A DNA stretch of 64,000 nt from Spirochaetota bacterium (GTDB lineage Bacteria; Spirochaetota; UBA4802; JAKQUI01), in contig JAKQUI010000062.1 in NCBI GenBank assembly GCA_029562645.1, positions 1 through 64,000 on the forward strand. Direction: 5' to 3'. The translations under genes and the position numbers were made by a program. The stretch's first letter is position 1; each line of letters opens with the position of its first letter. The notes under the pieces are model-generated. The model ran no database searches. It saw nothing but the letters and a program-made list of their open reading frames with translations, and was not told the origin of the DNA. This document shows, in pieces, positions 9,004 to 17,850 of the stretch.

Positions 9004-10173
9004 TCACGAGAATGATTTGCTCAAGTGTACCTCATTGCCCGCCTCATTGAACGATATGTCGAACACGGTGCGCGCGAACTGGATGCCCAGCCCGTGGAGG
9101 TTCGCCATGAGCTCCTGGTCGATGTCCTCGGCCGTGCGCTCGAGAAAGCGCCGCCAGTCGAAGCCGGCGCCCTCGTCGCGGATCGTGTAGACGACCCGGT
9201 CGGGCTCGAGGGTGTAGGAGACGTGCACCTTGCGCTCGCGCAGGTGGTCCTGGTCGCACTCCTGCACGAGCAGCTCCCAGTAGTTGCCCTCGCGCGACTT
9301 GAGCCGCGTTTTCATGTGGTAGTCGATCTCGAGGTTGCCGTGCTCGATCGAATTGATGAGGACCTCCTGGAGGCCCACCTGCGCCATGAGCACCTGGTTC
9401 TTGGGGAGCCGCCCCTCGAGGTTTCGCGTGAGGCGCATGCAGAGCTGGAAGACGAGGGAGATGTTGTTGTCCAGCCGGTAGTACTCGAACTCGCGCATGA
9501 GATAGCGCGAGCTCAGGAGGTCGCCCTGGATCACGCGCCCCACCGCCAGGATGTGCTCGAAGCGCTCGTTGGTGAAGATGGGGACGAGACGGTAGTTGAT
9601 GGTCACGATCTCGTTGGTGCCGCGGTTTTTGGAGAAGCAGGTGAGATCGGTCTCGCGCCCGGAGAAGACCTCGCCGAGCTTTCGCAAAATCATGTCATTG
9701 AGGCGGAGGTTCCGGTCCAGCTTTTCGTCGTAGACGATCTCGCGAAACGGCTTGCCGATGATGGCGCCGCGCTCGAGGTGCAGCAGGTCGGCCACGTTCC
9801 GGTTGACGGCCGTGATCTGGCCGTAGGGATTGAGGATGACCACCAGCTCGTTGGAGTGCTCCATCAGGATCCCCTTCCAGGAAAGCTCCTCCTCGATTTT
9901 GGCGAGCGCATCGCTGATGCGGCGGCGCGACGCGATGACGAACGCGAGCGTCCCGGCGAGCGCCAGCGCCGAGAGCGCGATCAGCACGACGATGACGGCC
10001 GCCTCGCGCGCCGGGACGGCGTATGCGGCGGCGCCTGCGCCCGCTGCGGCAAGCCCGAGCCCCACCGCCGGAAAAACGATGAAACCTTTGTGCGCGAGGC
10101 GGCGTCTAATGGAGTCGATCGGCTCGGCGTCGTTGTGCTGCTGGTTCCGGTTCATGGGTGAGGGAGCGCGCAT
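9004..10173 (-). CDS. PAS-domain protein with RsbW-like ATPase domain
   Basis: 389 residues. The N-terminus has two hydrophobic segments (about 25-75), then a PAS domain (about 90-210, starting near [18 protein letters not shown]), and a C-terminal HATPase_c_2 domain with an N-box ([14 protein letters not shown]), a G1 box (DEGAGFD) and HGLGIQ. There is no phosphoacceptor histidine domain, so it resembles anti-sigma-factor kinases or serine-kinase regulators such as RsbW/RsbT more than classical sensor kinases. The ATG at 10173 has GAGGAA 8 bases upstream. It heads the operon with the Nudix and acyltransferase-hydrolase genes and is divergent from cimA. Confidence 0.8.
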   Translation of the reverse strand: MRAPSPMNRNQQHNDAEPIDSIRRRLAHKGFIVFPAVGLGLAAAGAGAAAYAVPAREAAVIVVLIALSALALAGTLAFVIASRRRISDALAKIEEELSWKGILMEHSNELVVILNPYGQITAVNRNVADLLHLERGAIIGKPFREIVYDEKLDRNLRLNDMILRKLGEVFSGRETDLTCFSKNRGTNEIVTINYRLVPIFTNERFEHILAVGRVIQGDLLSSRYLMREFEYYRLDNNISLVFQLCMRLTRNLEGRLPKNQVLMAQVGLQEVLINSIEHGNLEIDYHMKTRLKSREGNYWELLVQECDQDHLRERKVHVSYTLEPDRVVYTIRDEGAGFDWRRFLERTAEDIDQELMANLHGLGIQFARTVFDISFNEAGNEVHLSKSFS

Positions 10174-10307
10174 CGTGCAATTTCCTCGCCTCGCGACGGG
10201 AAAAAAAGCAAGCGAAAAATTACTTGAAATATAACCGGTCGTCATCACCGTTCACTCTTCCCGGGACCGCTCGACCGGACGAGCCAGCAGACACCCGATA
10301 ATACACC

Positions 10308-11900
10308 ATGACAGCGCCCCGCATGCGCGACATCACCCTCTACGACACGACCCTGCGCGACGGCGCGCAGACGGTCGGCGTGTCGTTTTCGCTGCAGGAC
10401 AAGCTGCGCATCACCGCCGAGCTCGACCGGCTGGGGATCGATTATATCGAGGGCGGCTGGCCCGGATCGAACCCGAAGGACGAGGCCTATTTCCGGGAGG
10501 TGCGTTCGCTCGCGCTCGGGCATGCCCGCGTGGTCGCCTTCGGTTCCACGCGGCGGCCGGGGACGCGTTGCGCGGACGATCCGCAGCTGCGCGCGCTGGT
10601 GGAATCCGGCGCCCAAACCGTAACGATCGTCGCAAAGACCTGGGACTTTCACGTAACCGCCGCGCTGGGGATCTCCCTTGACGAGAACCTGGACCTGGTG
10701 GGCGAGTCGATCGCCTTTTTGCGAGAACACGGCCGCGAGGTCTTTCTCGACGCCGAGCACTTCTTCGACGGCCATCGCGACAATCCCGAATACGCGCTTT
10801 CCGTGCTCGATCGCGCGCGGGAGGCCGGCGCCGCCATGCTGGTGCTGTGCGACACCAACGGCGGCACCCTGCCCGCCGACGCGGAGCGGATCACCCGCGA
10901 GGCGTGCGCGCGCTGTGACGTCCCGATCGGCGTTCATTTCCATAACGACGCCGGGGTCGCCGTGGCCAATTCCATCCTCGCGGTGCAGGCCGGCGCGGTG
11001 TCGGTACAGGGGACCATGAACGGGTACGGCGAGCGCTGCGGCAATTGCGACCTCGCCGCCGCGATCCCCAACCTGGTTTTGAAGATGGGCTATGCCTGCG
11101 CGGTGCGCGAGCGGCTTGCGCACCTCACGGAGGTGAGCCGCTTCGTGAGCGAGACGGCCAATCTCGCCCACAACGAGCGCGCCCCGTACGTGGGCGACAG
11201 CGCCTTCGCGCACAAGGGCGGCATCCACGTCTCCGCGCTGGGCAAGGACACGCGCACCTACGAGCATATCGATCCGTCCCTGGTGGGCAACCGCCGCCGG
11301 GTGCTCGTCTCCGAGCTTTCGGGAAAAAGCAATATCGAGATGAAGGCCGCCGAGTTCGGCATCGCGCTGGGCAAGGACGTCACGCTGTCGAAGGAAGTGC
11401 TCCGGCGCATCAAGTGCCTCGAGGACAAGGGGTTCCAGTTCGAGGCGGCCGAGGGCTCTTTCGAGCTCCTGTTGCGCGAGTCGATCGGCGAGTACCGGCC
11501 GTTCTTCAAGCTGCTGGGGTTCCGCGTGATCACCGAGAAGCGCGGAGCGGAGGACGTCACCTGCGAGGCCACCATCAAGGTCGAGGTGGACGGCCGCGAG
11601 CGGCACACCGCCGCCAACGGCAACGGCCCGGTCGCGGCGCTCGACAATGCGTTGCGCAAGGCGCTGGTCTCGTTCTTTCCCGACATCGAGCAGCTCCAGC
11701 TCTCCGACTACAAGGTGCGCGTGCTCAATGAAAAGCAGGGGACCGGCGCGGCGGTGCGCGTGCTCATCGACCACAAGCGGCAGGCCGAACACTGGGGCAC
11801 GGTGGGCGTTTCCGCGAACATCATCGAGGCCTCGTGGCACGCGCTGGTGGACGGCATCGAGTACATGCTGTTCAAGGGCGCGCGGCGCGCGGGATCGTGA
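10308..11900 (+). CDS. cimA: (R)-citramalate synthase
   Basis: 530 residues, the size of the CimA group within the alpha-isopropylmalate synthase family. The N-terminal TIM barrel carries LYDTTLRDGAQ (acetyl-CoA/metal site) and the metal-binding HFHND; the C-terminal 130 residues form the LeuA-type allosteric dimer domain that binds the end product. CimA condenses pyruvate with acetyl-CoA to citramalate, feeding 2-oxobutyrate and isoleucine synthesis without threonine dehydratase, the route established in Leptospira. murI follows 11 bp later with its own good Shine-Dalgarno. LeuA or homocitrate synthase are alternatives, but the DTTLRDGAQ and length favour CimA. Confidence 0.9.
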   Translation: MTAPRMRDITLYDTTLRDGAQTVGVSFSLQDKLRITAELDRLGIDYIEGGWPGSNPKDEAYFREVRSLALGHARVVAFGSTRRPGTRCADDPQLRALVESGAQTVTIVAKTWDFHVTAALGISLDENLDLVGESIAFLREHGREVFLDAEHFFDGHRDNPEYALSVLDRAREAGAAMLVLCDTNGGTLPADAERITREACARCDVPIGVHFHNDAGVAVANSILAVQAGAVSVQGTMNGYGERCGNCDLAAAIPNLVLKMGYACAVRERLAHLTEVSRFVSETANLAHNERAPYVGDSAFAHKGGIHVSALGKDTRTYEHIDPSLVGNRRRVLVSELSGKSNIEMKAAEFGIALGKDVTLSKEVLRRIKCLEDKGFQFEAAEGSFELLLRESIGEYRPFFKLLGFRVITEKRGAEDVTCEATIKVEVDGRERHTAANGNGPVAALDNALRKALVSFFPDIEQLQLSDYKVRVLNEKQGTGAAVRVLIDHKRQAEHWGTVGVSANIIEASWHALVDGIEYMLFKGARRAGS

Positions 11901-11911
11901 GGGAGGCGCGC

Positions 11912-12715
11912 GTGGACGATCGTCCCATCGGCGTATTCGATTCCGGCGTGGGGGGGCTCACCGTATGCGCGGCGGTCCGCGACCGCCTGCCGGGAGAGCA
12001 CATCATCTATTTCGGCGATACCGGGCGCTTCCCCTACGGGACGCGCTCCGGCGAGACCATCATCCGCTACTCGCTCGAGATCGCCGACTACCTGGTGCGC
12101 CGGAACGTGAAGATGATCGTGATCGCCTGCAATACCGCGTCGGCCGTGGCGCTCGACACATTGCGCAGCCGCGTCCCGGTCCCGGTGATGGGCGTGATCG
12201 GCGCGGGCGCGCGCGCGGCCTGCGGCCGGATGGGCGGCGGCGCGGTTGGCGTGATCGGGACGCGCGCGACGGTGGCGAGCGGATCATACGTGAAGGCCGT
12301 ACAGGCCGTGCGCCCGGGGACCGCGGTGTTGCAGCAGCACGCGTCCCTGCTGGTGTCGCTCGTCGAGGAGGGCTGGACCGACGACGAGGTGACGCGACTC
12401 GCGGCGCGGCGGTACATCGACGGGCTCTACGACGCGGGGGTGCGCACCCTCATCCTCGGCTGCACGCACTATCCCCTGCTCAAGGGGGCGATTCGCGCGG
12501 TATATCCCGACCTTGACCTGGTGGACATCGGCGTGGAGATCGCCCTGGAGGTGCAGGCCGTTTTGCGGGAAAAAAACCTTGAAAACGCCGGGCTTTCGGG
12601 CACCATTGAGCTCTATGCGTCCGACGTGACCGATACCATGCAGCGGCTCAAAAACCTCTTTTTCGGCGATGATGGGTCGGTGCTGCGCAAGCTGGTGATA
12701 TCGGGAGCGGACTAA
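11912..12715 (+). CDS. murI: glutamate racemase
   Basis: 267 residues. Both catalytic cysteines are present: C73 in ACNTASA and C184 in GCTHYP, together with the N-terminal FDSGVGG (D10, S11). The enzyme converts L- to D-glutamate for peptidoglycan. I choose the GTG at 11912 because GGGAGG lies 5 bases upstream and the frame gives the family N-terminus (DDRPIGVFDSGVGG); an ATG 78 bases earlier lies inside cimA. The PpiC-type gene follows after 12 bp, so this appears to be part of the cimA run. Confidence 0.95.
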   Translation: MDDRPIGVFDSGVGGLTVCAAVRDRLPGEHIIYFGDTGRFPYGTRSGETIIRYSLEIADYLVRRNVKMIVIACNTASAVALDTLRSRVPVPVMGVIGAGARAACGRMGGGAVGVIGTRATVASGSYVKAVQAVRPGTAVLQQHASLLVSLVEEGWTDDEVTRLAARRYIDGLYDAGVRTLILGCTHYPLLKGAIRAVYPDLDLVDIGVEIALEVQAVLREKNLENAGLSGTIELYASDVTDTMQRLKNLFFGDDGSVLRKLVISGAD

Positions 12716-12727
12716 CAGGTGGGGCGA

Positions 12728-13723
12728 ATGAAAATGACATTATTCCTGACCGCGCTGCTGTCGGCGGTCCTGCTGGACGCGTCGTATGCAACGACGAAGC
12801 TCCCCGGCGCCGAAACCGAGTGGCAGGTCATCGACCGCGCCGTCGCCGTGGTGAACAACCGGCCCATTCTCGAGAGCACGCTCAATCGCCGGTTCGCGCG
12901 CGTCCGGCGCCATAAGGCCATCGCCAACAACCGGCTCGCCTTCGAGAAAAGCCGGCTCCTGGACGCCATGATCGACGAGCAGCTCGTGGTCCAGAAGGCG
13001 GCCGACGACTCCATCATCGTCAGCGACGAGAAGATCAACGGCAATGTCGAAAAGATCATGGAGCGGATGAAGATCGGCACGCTGGACGATTTCAAGAAGC
13101 GCGTGGTGGCGCGCGAGGGGATATCCTGGGAGGAGTACCGCGAGGAGATGCGGGTGCAGCTCATCAAGGAGCAGGTGATGTCGATCTCCATCGGCATCTC
13201 GCCGCCCTCGGAGAAGGACGCGACCGACTGGTACAACAAGAACAAGGACAAGCTCGGCTTCCAGGTGAACATCAAGCATATCCTGCTGCGACCCCGCAAC
13301 GACTCCATGGCCGAGGAGAAGCGCATCAATGAGCTGGCGAAGGAGATCGCGGCGCGCGCGCAGGCCGGCGAATCCTTCGAAAACCTCGCGCGGCGCTATT
13401 CGCAGGATCCCGTTTCCGCGGGGAAGGGCGGCGACCTTTCATGGGTGCTCTTGGCCGAGCTCGACCCGTATTTCGCCTCGCAGGTGTACCAGATGGGACG
13501 CATCGGCCAGGTCTCCGGGCCCATCCGCTCCAGCTACGGCTATCACGTGGTGAAGTTCTTCGGGCGCCGCGTCACGCCCTTCGACGCCGTGCGCGACCGC
13601 ATATTGCAGTTGCTCTATCATCAAAACCTCGACATGCAATTTTCCCGCTGGATCGCGCAGCGTCGGCGCGAATCGGAGGTGAAGATATATCTGCAGGAGT
13701 ACGTCAAGGTGCCCGGGAGGTAG
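12728..13723 (+). CDS. periplasmic PpiC-type peptidyl-prolyl isomerase (SurA/PrsA-like)
   Basis: 331 residues with a signal peptide (MKMTLFLTALLSAVLLDASYA), a SurA-like N-terminal chaperone domain (VIDRAVAVVNNRPI to about 170) and one parvulin domain (about 185-285, with NIKHILLR, FENLARRYSQDP, GGDLSWV and YGYHVVKF). Such proteins assist folding of exported and outer-membrane proteins. The ATG at 12728 lies just after AGGTGGGG; a GTG 9 bases earlier is possible. The spiro-SPASM gene starts 8 bp after its stop, suggesting a functional link or simple co-expression. Confidence 0.88.
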   Translation: MKMTLFLTALLSAVLLDASYATTKLPGAETEWQVIDRAVAVVNNRPILESTLNRRFARVRRHKAIANNRLAFEKSRLLDAMIDEQLVVQKAADDSIIVSDEKINGNVEKIMERMKIGTLDDFKKRVVAREGISWEEYREEMRVQLIKEQVMSISIGISPPSEKDATDWYNKNKDKLGFQVNIKHILLRPRNDSMAEEKRINELAKEIAARAQAGESFENLARRYSQDPVSAGKGGDLSWVLLAELDPYFASQVYQMGRIGQVSGPIRSSYGYHVVKFFGRRVTPFDAVRDRILQLLYHQNLDMQFSRWIAQRRRESEVKIYLQEYVKVPGR

Positions 13724-13731
13724 GCGGCCCA

Positions 13732-15225
13732 GTGAAGATCGACACGCTCATCGCGGTTGACGCAGGATGCACCGACGAGGACCTCACCTTTCTCGGCGGG
13801 TTCGTTCCCGAGAGGCTCGCGTCGATCGCGAGCGAAATCACCGGCGGCGCGGTGTACTATGCGCTCCCGCCGGACTACCGCGGGCGCCTCGCGGCCGATC
13901 CCGGGGCCCTCGTGCGTGAGGACCGGGAGGACGGCGCTTTCTGGCGCGCGCTCTTCGGGAAGTCCGACGCCGAGCACATCATACGGCTTCATGCCGACGC
14001 CGCCTTCCTCGATCCCGACGCCATCCGCGAGATGATCGAGCTCCAGACCTCCTACTGCGCCGAGTTCACCTATTCGGAGAACCTGCCCGCCGGCTTCTCG
14101 TGCGAGATCGTGTCGCGCGCGCTGGTGGAGACGCTGCCGGAGACCGAGCAGAAAACGCTCCCGCTGGCGGAGGTAGTGCGCGCGAACATCAACCAGTTCG
14201 ACGTGGAGCTGCACTACCGCGAGCCCGACATCCGCGACACGCGCATCTCGTTTCGGGCGTCGAACCGCCGCGACCGGCGCATCATGGAAAACCTGTTCCG
14301 CATCGACAACCGCATTCCCGCCTATGGCGAGGTGCGCGGGCGTATCGAGAAAAACCCCGGCGCGCTCTATGTCGGGCCCTCGTACGTTGAGCTCGAGCTC
14401 ACCGGCCGCTGCCCGCTAGCGTGTATCTTCTGCTATCGAAAAACGCTCCCGGCCGAGCGCCCGGACATGGACATGGGCACCCTTCAGGCGGTGCTTGCGG
14501 GCATGCGGGGTTTCGATCTCCCGTACGCGGTGTGCCTGGGGGGATCGGGCGAGCCGCTCGAGCACGCGCGCGCCTTCGAGGCGATGGATCTCGTGCTTGC
14601 CGAGCCGCTCGTGAGCGCGCTGGTCATCGAGACGAACGGCGTCCGTGCCGATGAGAATTTCGCGGCCTACCTCGCCGCGAAGGCCGATTCGCGCGTGAAG
14701 GTGATCGTGAACTGCAATGGGCTCGACGCCGAGACCTACCGCGCGGCGCACGGCGCCGACGAGTTCGCGCGCGTCCACCGCAATGTCATCGCCATGCGCG
14801 ACGCGGTCGCGGGCGTACCGGCCCTCTCCGGGCTCGTGCACCTGCAGGTCATGAAGATTAACGAAACGGAGCCGTTTCTCGACCGCTATTACAATTTTTG
14901 GGAGAAGACCGGCATTCCCATCATTCTCCAGAAGCAGAACACCTATCTGGGCGCACTCGTCGACCGGCGCTACGCCGATCTCACGCCGCTCGAACGGACC
15001 CCCTGCTGGCACCTCCAGCGCGATCTCGTCGTGTTCGCCGACGGAACGGTCGCCTTCTGTAAGCAGGACATCGCGGGCGCGAACGCGCGGGGATCGCTTG
15101 CCGCGTCGTCGCTCGCCGAGCTCTGGGAGGCCGGGCGGCAGTCGTTTTTAGATGAATACGCGAAGCGCTATCCCCGCCAGCCCGACTGCCGCGCCTGCGA
15201 CGAGTGGTACACCTTTAACCTCTAG
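13732..15225 (+). CDS. spiro-SPASM radical-SAM protein
   Basis: 497 residues. The N-terminal 200 residues look like a nucleotidyltransferase-type fold. The radical-SAM centre follows with CPLACIFC (C227, C231, C234; the CX3CX2C cluster that cleaves S-adenosylmethionine) and the glycine block CLGGSGEPLE. The C-terminus has SPASM-type cysteines (TPCWHLQ, FCKQD, PDCRACDEW) that could hold auxiliary Fe-S clusters. This matches the spiro-SPASM family, found in spirochaetes and of unknown substrate. The GTG at 13732 gives the conserved start and has GGGAGG upstream within the end of the preceding gene. Reaction unknown; SPASM relatives often modify peptides. Confidence 0.88.
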   Translation: MKIDTLIAVDAGCTDEDLTFLGGFVPERLASIASEITGGAVYYALPPDYRGRLAADPGALVREDREDGAFWRALFGKSDAEHIIRLHADAAFLDPDAIREMIELQTSYCAEFTYSENLPAGFSCEIVSRALVETLPETEQKTLPLAEVVRANINQFDVELHYREPDIRDTRISFRASNRRDRRIMENLFRIDNRIPAYGEVRGRIEKNPGALYVGPSYVELELTGRCPLACIFCYRKTLPAERPDMDMGTLQAVLAGMRGFDLPYAVCLGGSGEPLEHARAFEAMDLVLAEPLVSALVIETNGVRADENFAAYLAAKADSRVKVIVNCNGLDAETYRAAHGADEFARVHRNVIAMRDAVAGVPALSGLVHLQVMKINETEPFLDRYYNFWEKTGIPIILQKQNTYLGALVDRRYADLTPLERTPCWHLQRDLVVFADGTVAFCKQDIAGANARGSLAASSLAELWEAGRQSFLDEYAKRYPRQPDCRACDEWYTFNL

Positions 15226-15232
15226 GGCGGAT

Positions 15233-15967
15233 CTATCGCGATCCGTAGTCCGGGTCGTAGAGCGCGAGCAGCGCCGACCGCGTCCGCTCCATGAGTGCGG
15301 GGATCGCTTCTTCGTTGCAGCCCGTCGTATCGATGGGCTCGCCGACCGCCACCCGTATCCTTCCCGGCCGTATCAGGAACGAATCCTTCGGCAGGACATG
15401 CCGGCTGCCATTCACCGCCACCGGTAAAATGGGGATGTGGCGCGCGATCGCCATCTGGAAGCCGCCCTTCTTGAATTCGCGGATGCTGCTGTCCCGGGAG
15501 CGCGTGCCCTCGGCGAAAATAAGCACGCTGGCGCCTTCGGGCAGGCGTTCCAGACCGCGATGTATGCTGGCGATGGCCTTCTGCGTGTTCGAACGGTCGA
15601 CGAAGATGTTTCGCGAGGCGTACAGGGCGTATCCGAAGAGCGGGACCTTCAGGACCTCCCGCTTGATGACCCAGCGGTATTGGATTCCCAGCGTCGTCAC
15701 CAGCGCCAGGATGTCGAAGAGCGATTGGTGGTTCGCGATGATGATATACGGCTGGCCCGGGGCGATCCGTTCCCGGTGGACGATCTCCCGGCGCACGAAG
15801 TGGACGCCCAGCATGGTATAGGCCCACAGCTTCGAGAGGGTGAAGGCGAGATTGCCCGTTCGGGAGAGCAGCGCCGCCGCGGATATCGGAACGAAGAGCA
15901 CGACCGAGGCGAGGATGGCCCAGAAAAAGGACCAGGCAATCCGAAATGGTGTGATGATCGCGGTCAT
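15233..15967 (-). CDS. plsC: 1-acyl-sn-glycerol-3-phosphate acyltransferase
   Basis: 244 residues. Two hydrophobic stretches near the N-terminus (about 5-45) precede the catalytic block NHQSLFD (HX4D) and the substrate-binding FAEGTRSRD, with PILPVAVNG as a further family block. It acylates lysophosphatidic acid to phosphatidic acid at the inner membrane. The ATG at 15967 (MTAIITPF) is the likely start, though no strong ribosome-binding site is visible. The tRNA-Leu gene lies 14 bp upstream on the same strand. It is a second, canonical acyltransferase compared with the HX4E fusion protein at 6360-8540. Confidence 0.93.
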   Translation of the reverse strand: MTAIITPFRIAWSFFWAILASVVLFVPISAAALLSRTGNLAFTLSKLWAYTMLGVHFVRREIVHRERIAPGQPYIIIANHQSLFDILALVTTLGIQYRWVIKREVLKVPLFGYALYASRNIFVDRSNTQKAIASIHRGLERLPEGASVLIFAEGTRSRDSSIREFKKGGFQMAIARHIPILPVAVNGSRHVLPKDSFLIRPGRIRVAVGEPIDTTGCNEEAIPALMERTRSALLALYDPDYGSR

Positions 15968-15981
15968 GTTCAAAGAAGAAA

Positions 15982-16065
15982 TGCCGAAGGAGGGACTTGA
16001 ACCCTCACGGAGTTGCCCCCGGCGGATTTTGAGTCCGCTGCGTCTACCAGTTCCACCACTTCGGC
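15982..16065 (-). tRNA. tRNA-Leu (anticodon CAA)
   Basis: 84 nt. The acceptor arm GCCGAAG pairs with CTTCGGC, the anticodon stem GCGGA/TCCGC encloses loop CTCAAAA (anticodon CAA, leucine UUG), there is a long variable arm as in leucine tRNAs, and the T-loop is GGTTCAAGTCC. The 3' CCA is not encoded after the discriminator A at 15982, so it must be added enzymatically. Confidence 0.96.
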
Positions 16066-16087
16066 GTTGTTCGTTGGGCGTGTGAGC

Positions 16088-16504
16088 CTATTCGGGCTGC
16101 GGGAAGTCGTCGACCTCGAGATATTTACCTTTCGCGCGGGCGACGATCTTGCCCATCTCGTTTTCAATCTCGGCGCGGTTTTCGATCACGCGCTTGTTGC
16201 GCTTGACGTACCAGCCGCGTATGTACAGCGCCTCGTTGATAAAGGCCGGCTGAAGATACCGTATGGTGAGCTCGCCCGTCATGGTGACGGTTTCGATGTA
16301 CTTATTGACCGTCATCATGGTTTCATCGAGCAGCGCGGCGATAATGCCGGCGTGGATGATGTTGGGCGGTCCCTCGAGCTTCTGGTGGGCGGTATACTCA
16401 CCGTACGCGGTCTTGGTGTCGCTGTCGAAGCGCAACTTGAGCTTCAGCCCGTGCTCGTTGTTCTCGCCGCAGCCAAAACAGGTTTTATCTTCAAATTCAA
16501 GCAT
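16088..16504 (-). CDS. hotdog-fold thioesterase (PaaI-like)
   Basis: 138 residues of the hotdog fold. CFGCGENNEHGLKL is near the N-terminus, and the core is PPNIIHAGIIAALLDETMMTVN, where the HAG-to-LDE block is the conserved acyl-CoA thioesterase signature (glutamate/aspartate catalytic acid near DE). It probably hydrolyses acyl-CoA esters in the cytoplasm; substrate length is not predictable. The ATG at 16504 lies immediately downstream of a promoter-like sequence, so the message may have almost no leader. The tRNA-Leu gene follows in the same direction, 22 bp after the stop. Confidence 0.85.
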   Translation of the reverse strand: MLEFEDKTCFGCGENNEHGLKLKLRFDSDTKTAYGEYTAHQKLEGPPNIIHAGIIAALLDETMMTVNKYIETVTMTGELTIRYLQPAFINEALYIRGWYVKRNKRVIENRAEIENEMGKIVARAKGKYLEVDDFPQPE

Positions 16505-16510
16505 GGGGCA

Positions 16511-16539
16511 AGATATTGAAATAATTAAATTTTTGTCAA
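16511..16539 (-). promoter_or_regulatory. candidate promoter of the thioesterase gene
   Basis: On the minus strand TTGACA (16534-16539) is followed by 17 bases and ATATCT (16511-16516). The expected start of transcription is within about one base of the ATG at 16504. Confidence 0.5.
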
Positions 16540-16624
16540 TTACTTTTTGTATAGAATCGCCCAAATGACCACATTGCGCGTTGGGCATTCCTGGTCACGA
16601 TGGGTGCGCCGTCGCGTTCGGGGA

Positions 16625-16897
16625 TTATGTCGTTTCGGTGTTCTTTTTCTCGATCAACAGGTCGATCTCGTCCTGATCGAGCCATTCGTCGACGTGTTCA
16701 GGGTCCGAGCCGGTTTCGACGAGGAACATCTCCATGGCCATGATGAGTTGCTCCTTCGAGATGCTTCCCATGGTTACCAGGATCTCCCCGACGAGGCGCT
16801 CGGGATTGTCCCGCTGCATCTCGAGGGCTTCATCGAGATCGGCGCGGGTGACGATGCCATTTTCGACCAAGAACTCGCCGACATGTTTCCGGGGCAT
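16625..16897 (-). CDS. small protein like the N-terminal domain of type II secretion ATPases
   Basis: 90 residues, acidic at the C-terminus (EWLDQDEIDLLIEKK). The segment GEFLVENGIVTRADLDEAL followed by a second block LVGEILVTMGSISKEQL is the repeat pattern of the GspE/PilB N-terminal (MshEN-type) domain, where such domains bind nucleotide second messengers or adaptor proteins. Here it stands alone with no ATPase. The ATG at 16897 has GAGG about 9 bases upstream. The role is unknown; a c-di-GMP or protein-interaction role is speculation. Confidence 0.65.
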   Translation of the reverse strand: MPRKHVGEFLVENGIVTRADLDEALEMQRDNPERLVGEILVTMGSISKEQLIMAMEMFLVETGSDPEHVDEWLDQDEIDLLIEKKNTETT

Positions 16898-17229
16898 GTG
16901 ATGAAACCTCGCTCCAGTGCGGGATATCGGCGGGCCGTGAGCCGGGCGATGATGATCCGCCCCGCGCGCAACTCGCGTACGAGCGGTCTCTGCGAGCCCG
17001 GATCAGCCATTGCCGGCGCATGCGAACGGACACAGGCATTACGGGAGCCGCCAGCCGATGCAATCTCGTATAATAACGATACAAAGGCGTTTGGATAATT
17101 GCAAGCAATTTATTTGTTGGGAGGGTGCTGCCGCGTCCCAGTTGATGGAGCGTTTTATGTTTGACACAATCGATAAACGGCAACTATACTCATGCGGGGC
17201 GGTGAATGCAGCACACATCGGAGAACGGG
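16898..17229. other. intergenic region between divergent genes
   Basis: The 332 bp hold the promoter of the cytochrome gene (17161-17190) and, closer to the small-protein gene, an AT-richer stretch with a palindrome AATTGC-AA-GCAATT at 17097-17110. No RNA gene or further coding region is recognisable. Confidence 0.6.
17161..17190 (+). promoter_or_regulatory. strong sigma-70-type promoter of the cytochrome gene
   Basis: TTGACA (17161-17166), an 18-base spacer and TATACT (17185-17190) lie 39 bases upstream of the chosen ATG. Confidence 0.7.
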
Positions 17230-17850
17230 ATGCCGCGGGCAAGGAAGACCGTACTGTGTATCGCGATTGGCGTCGCCGGCGTTTTCGCCGTCGTCCTGTG
17301 CTATCGGCATGCCTATTCGAACCGGGCCACGGCCACGCATGTGGGGATCAAGATGTGCCGCAAATGCCACGAGAGCGACGGGATCGGCAATCAATACAAG
17401 ATTTGGAGCGGCACCCCCCACGCCAAGGCCTACCAGGTGCTCGCGCCGAACAACCCGCGCGCCGCGGAGTATGGGAAAAAGGCCGGCGTCGCGAACCCCC
17501 AGGAGGACGTGCGCTGTCTCCGATGCCATACCACCGGGGGCGGGCGCGCGAGCGAGACGCGGGAGGAGGGCGTGGGGTGCGAGGCCTGTCACGGACCGGG
17601 CAGCCTGTATTTCGAGTTTAGCAATCACGCCTCGTTCGACAATCGCGAGGCGGCCTACCGCAAGGCCGTTCGGCTTGGGATGTATCCCATCATCGGCATC
17701 GAGGGGATCAAAGCGCGCGAAAAGCTCTGCCTGCACTGCCATCGGGACGAGCGTCCCTGCTATCCCGAGAGCGTCGAAGAGCAGAAGCGGCAGCGGCTGT
17801 CGCTGTCGATCATCGCCAACTTCATATATAGGCACCCAATCCGCAGATAG
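17230..17850 (+). CDS. membrane-anchored tetraheme cytochrome c
   Basis: 206 residues with an N-terminal membrane segment or uncleaved signal (about 7-25) and four CXXCH heme sites at 43-47 (CRKCH), 96-100 (CLRCH), 117-121 (CEACH) and 167-171 (CLHCH). The spacing and the GTPHAKAYQVL block resemble the cytochrome c-554 group. It is likely a periplasmic electron carrier attached to the inner membrane. The ATG at 17230 is preferred because GGAG lies 6 bases upstream; one at 17206 is also open. Its 3' end overlaps the convergent pseudo-receiver gene by 29 bp. Confidence 0.88.
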   Translation: MPRARKTVLCIAIGVAGVFAVVLCYRHAYSNRATATHVGIKMCRKCHESDGIGNQYKIWSGTPHAKAYQVLAPNNPRAAEYGKKAGVANPQEDVRCLRCHTTGGGRASETREEGVGCEACHGPGSLYFEFSNHASFDNREAAYRKAVRLGMYPIIGIEGIKAREKLCLHCHRDERPCYPESVEEQKRQRLSLSIIANFIYRHPIRR

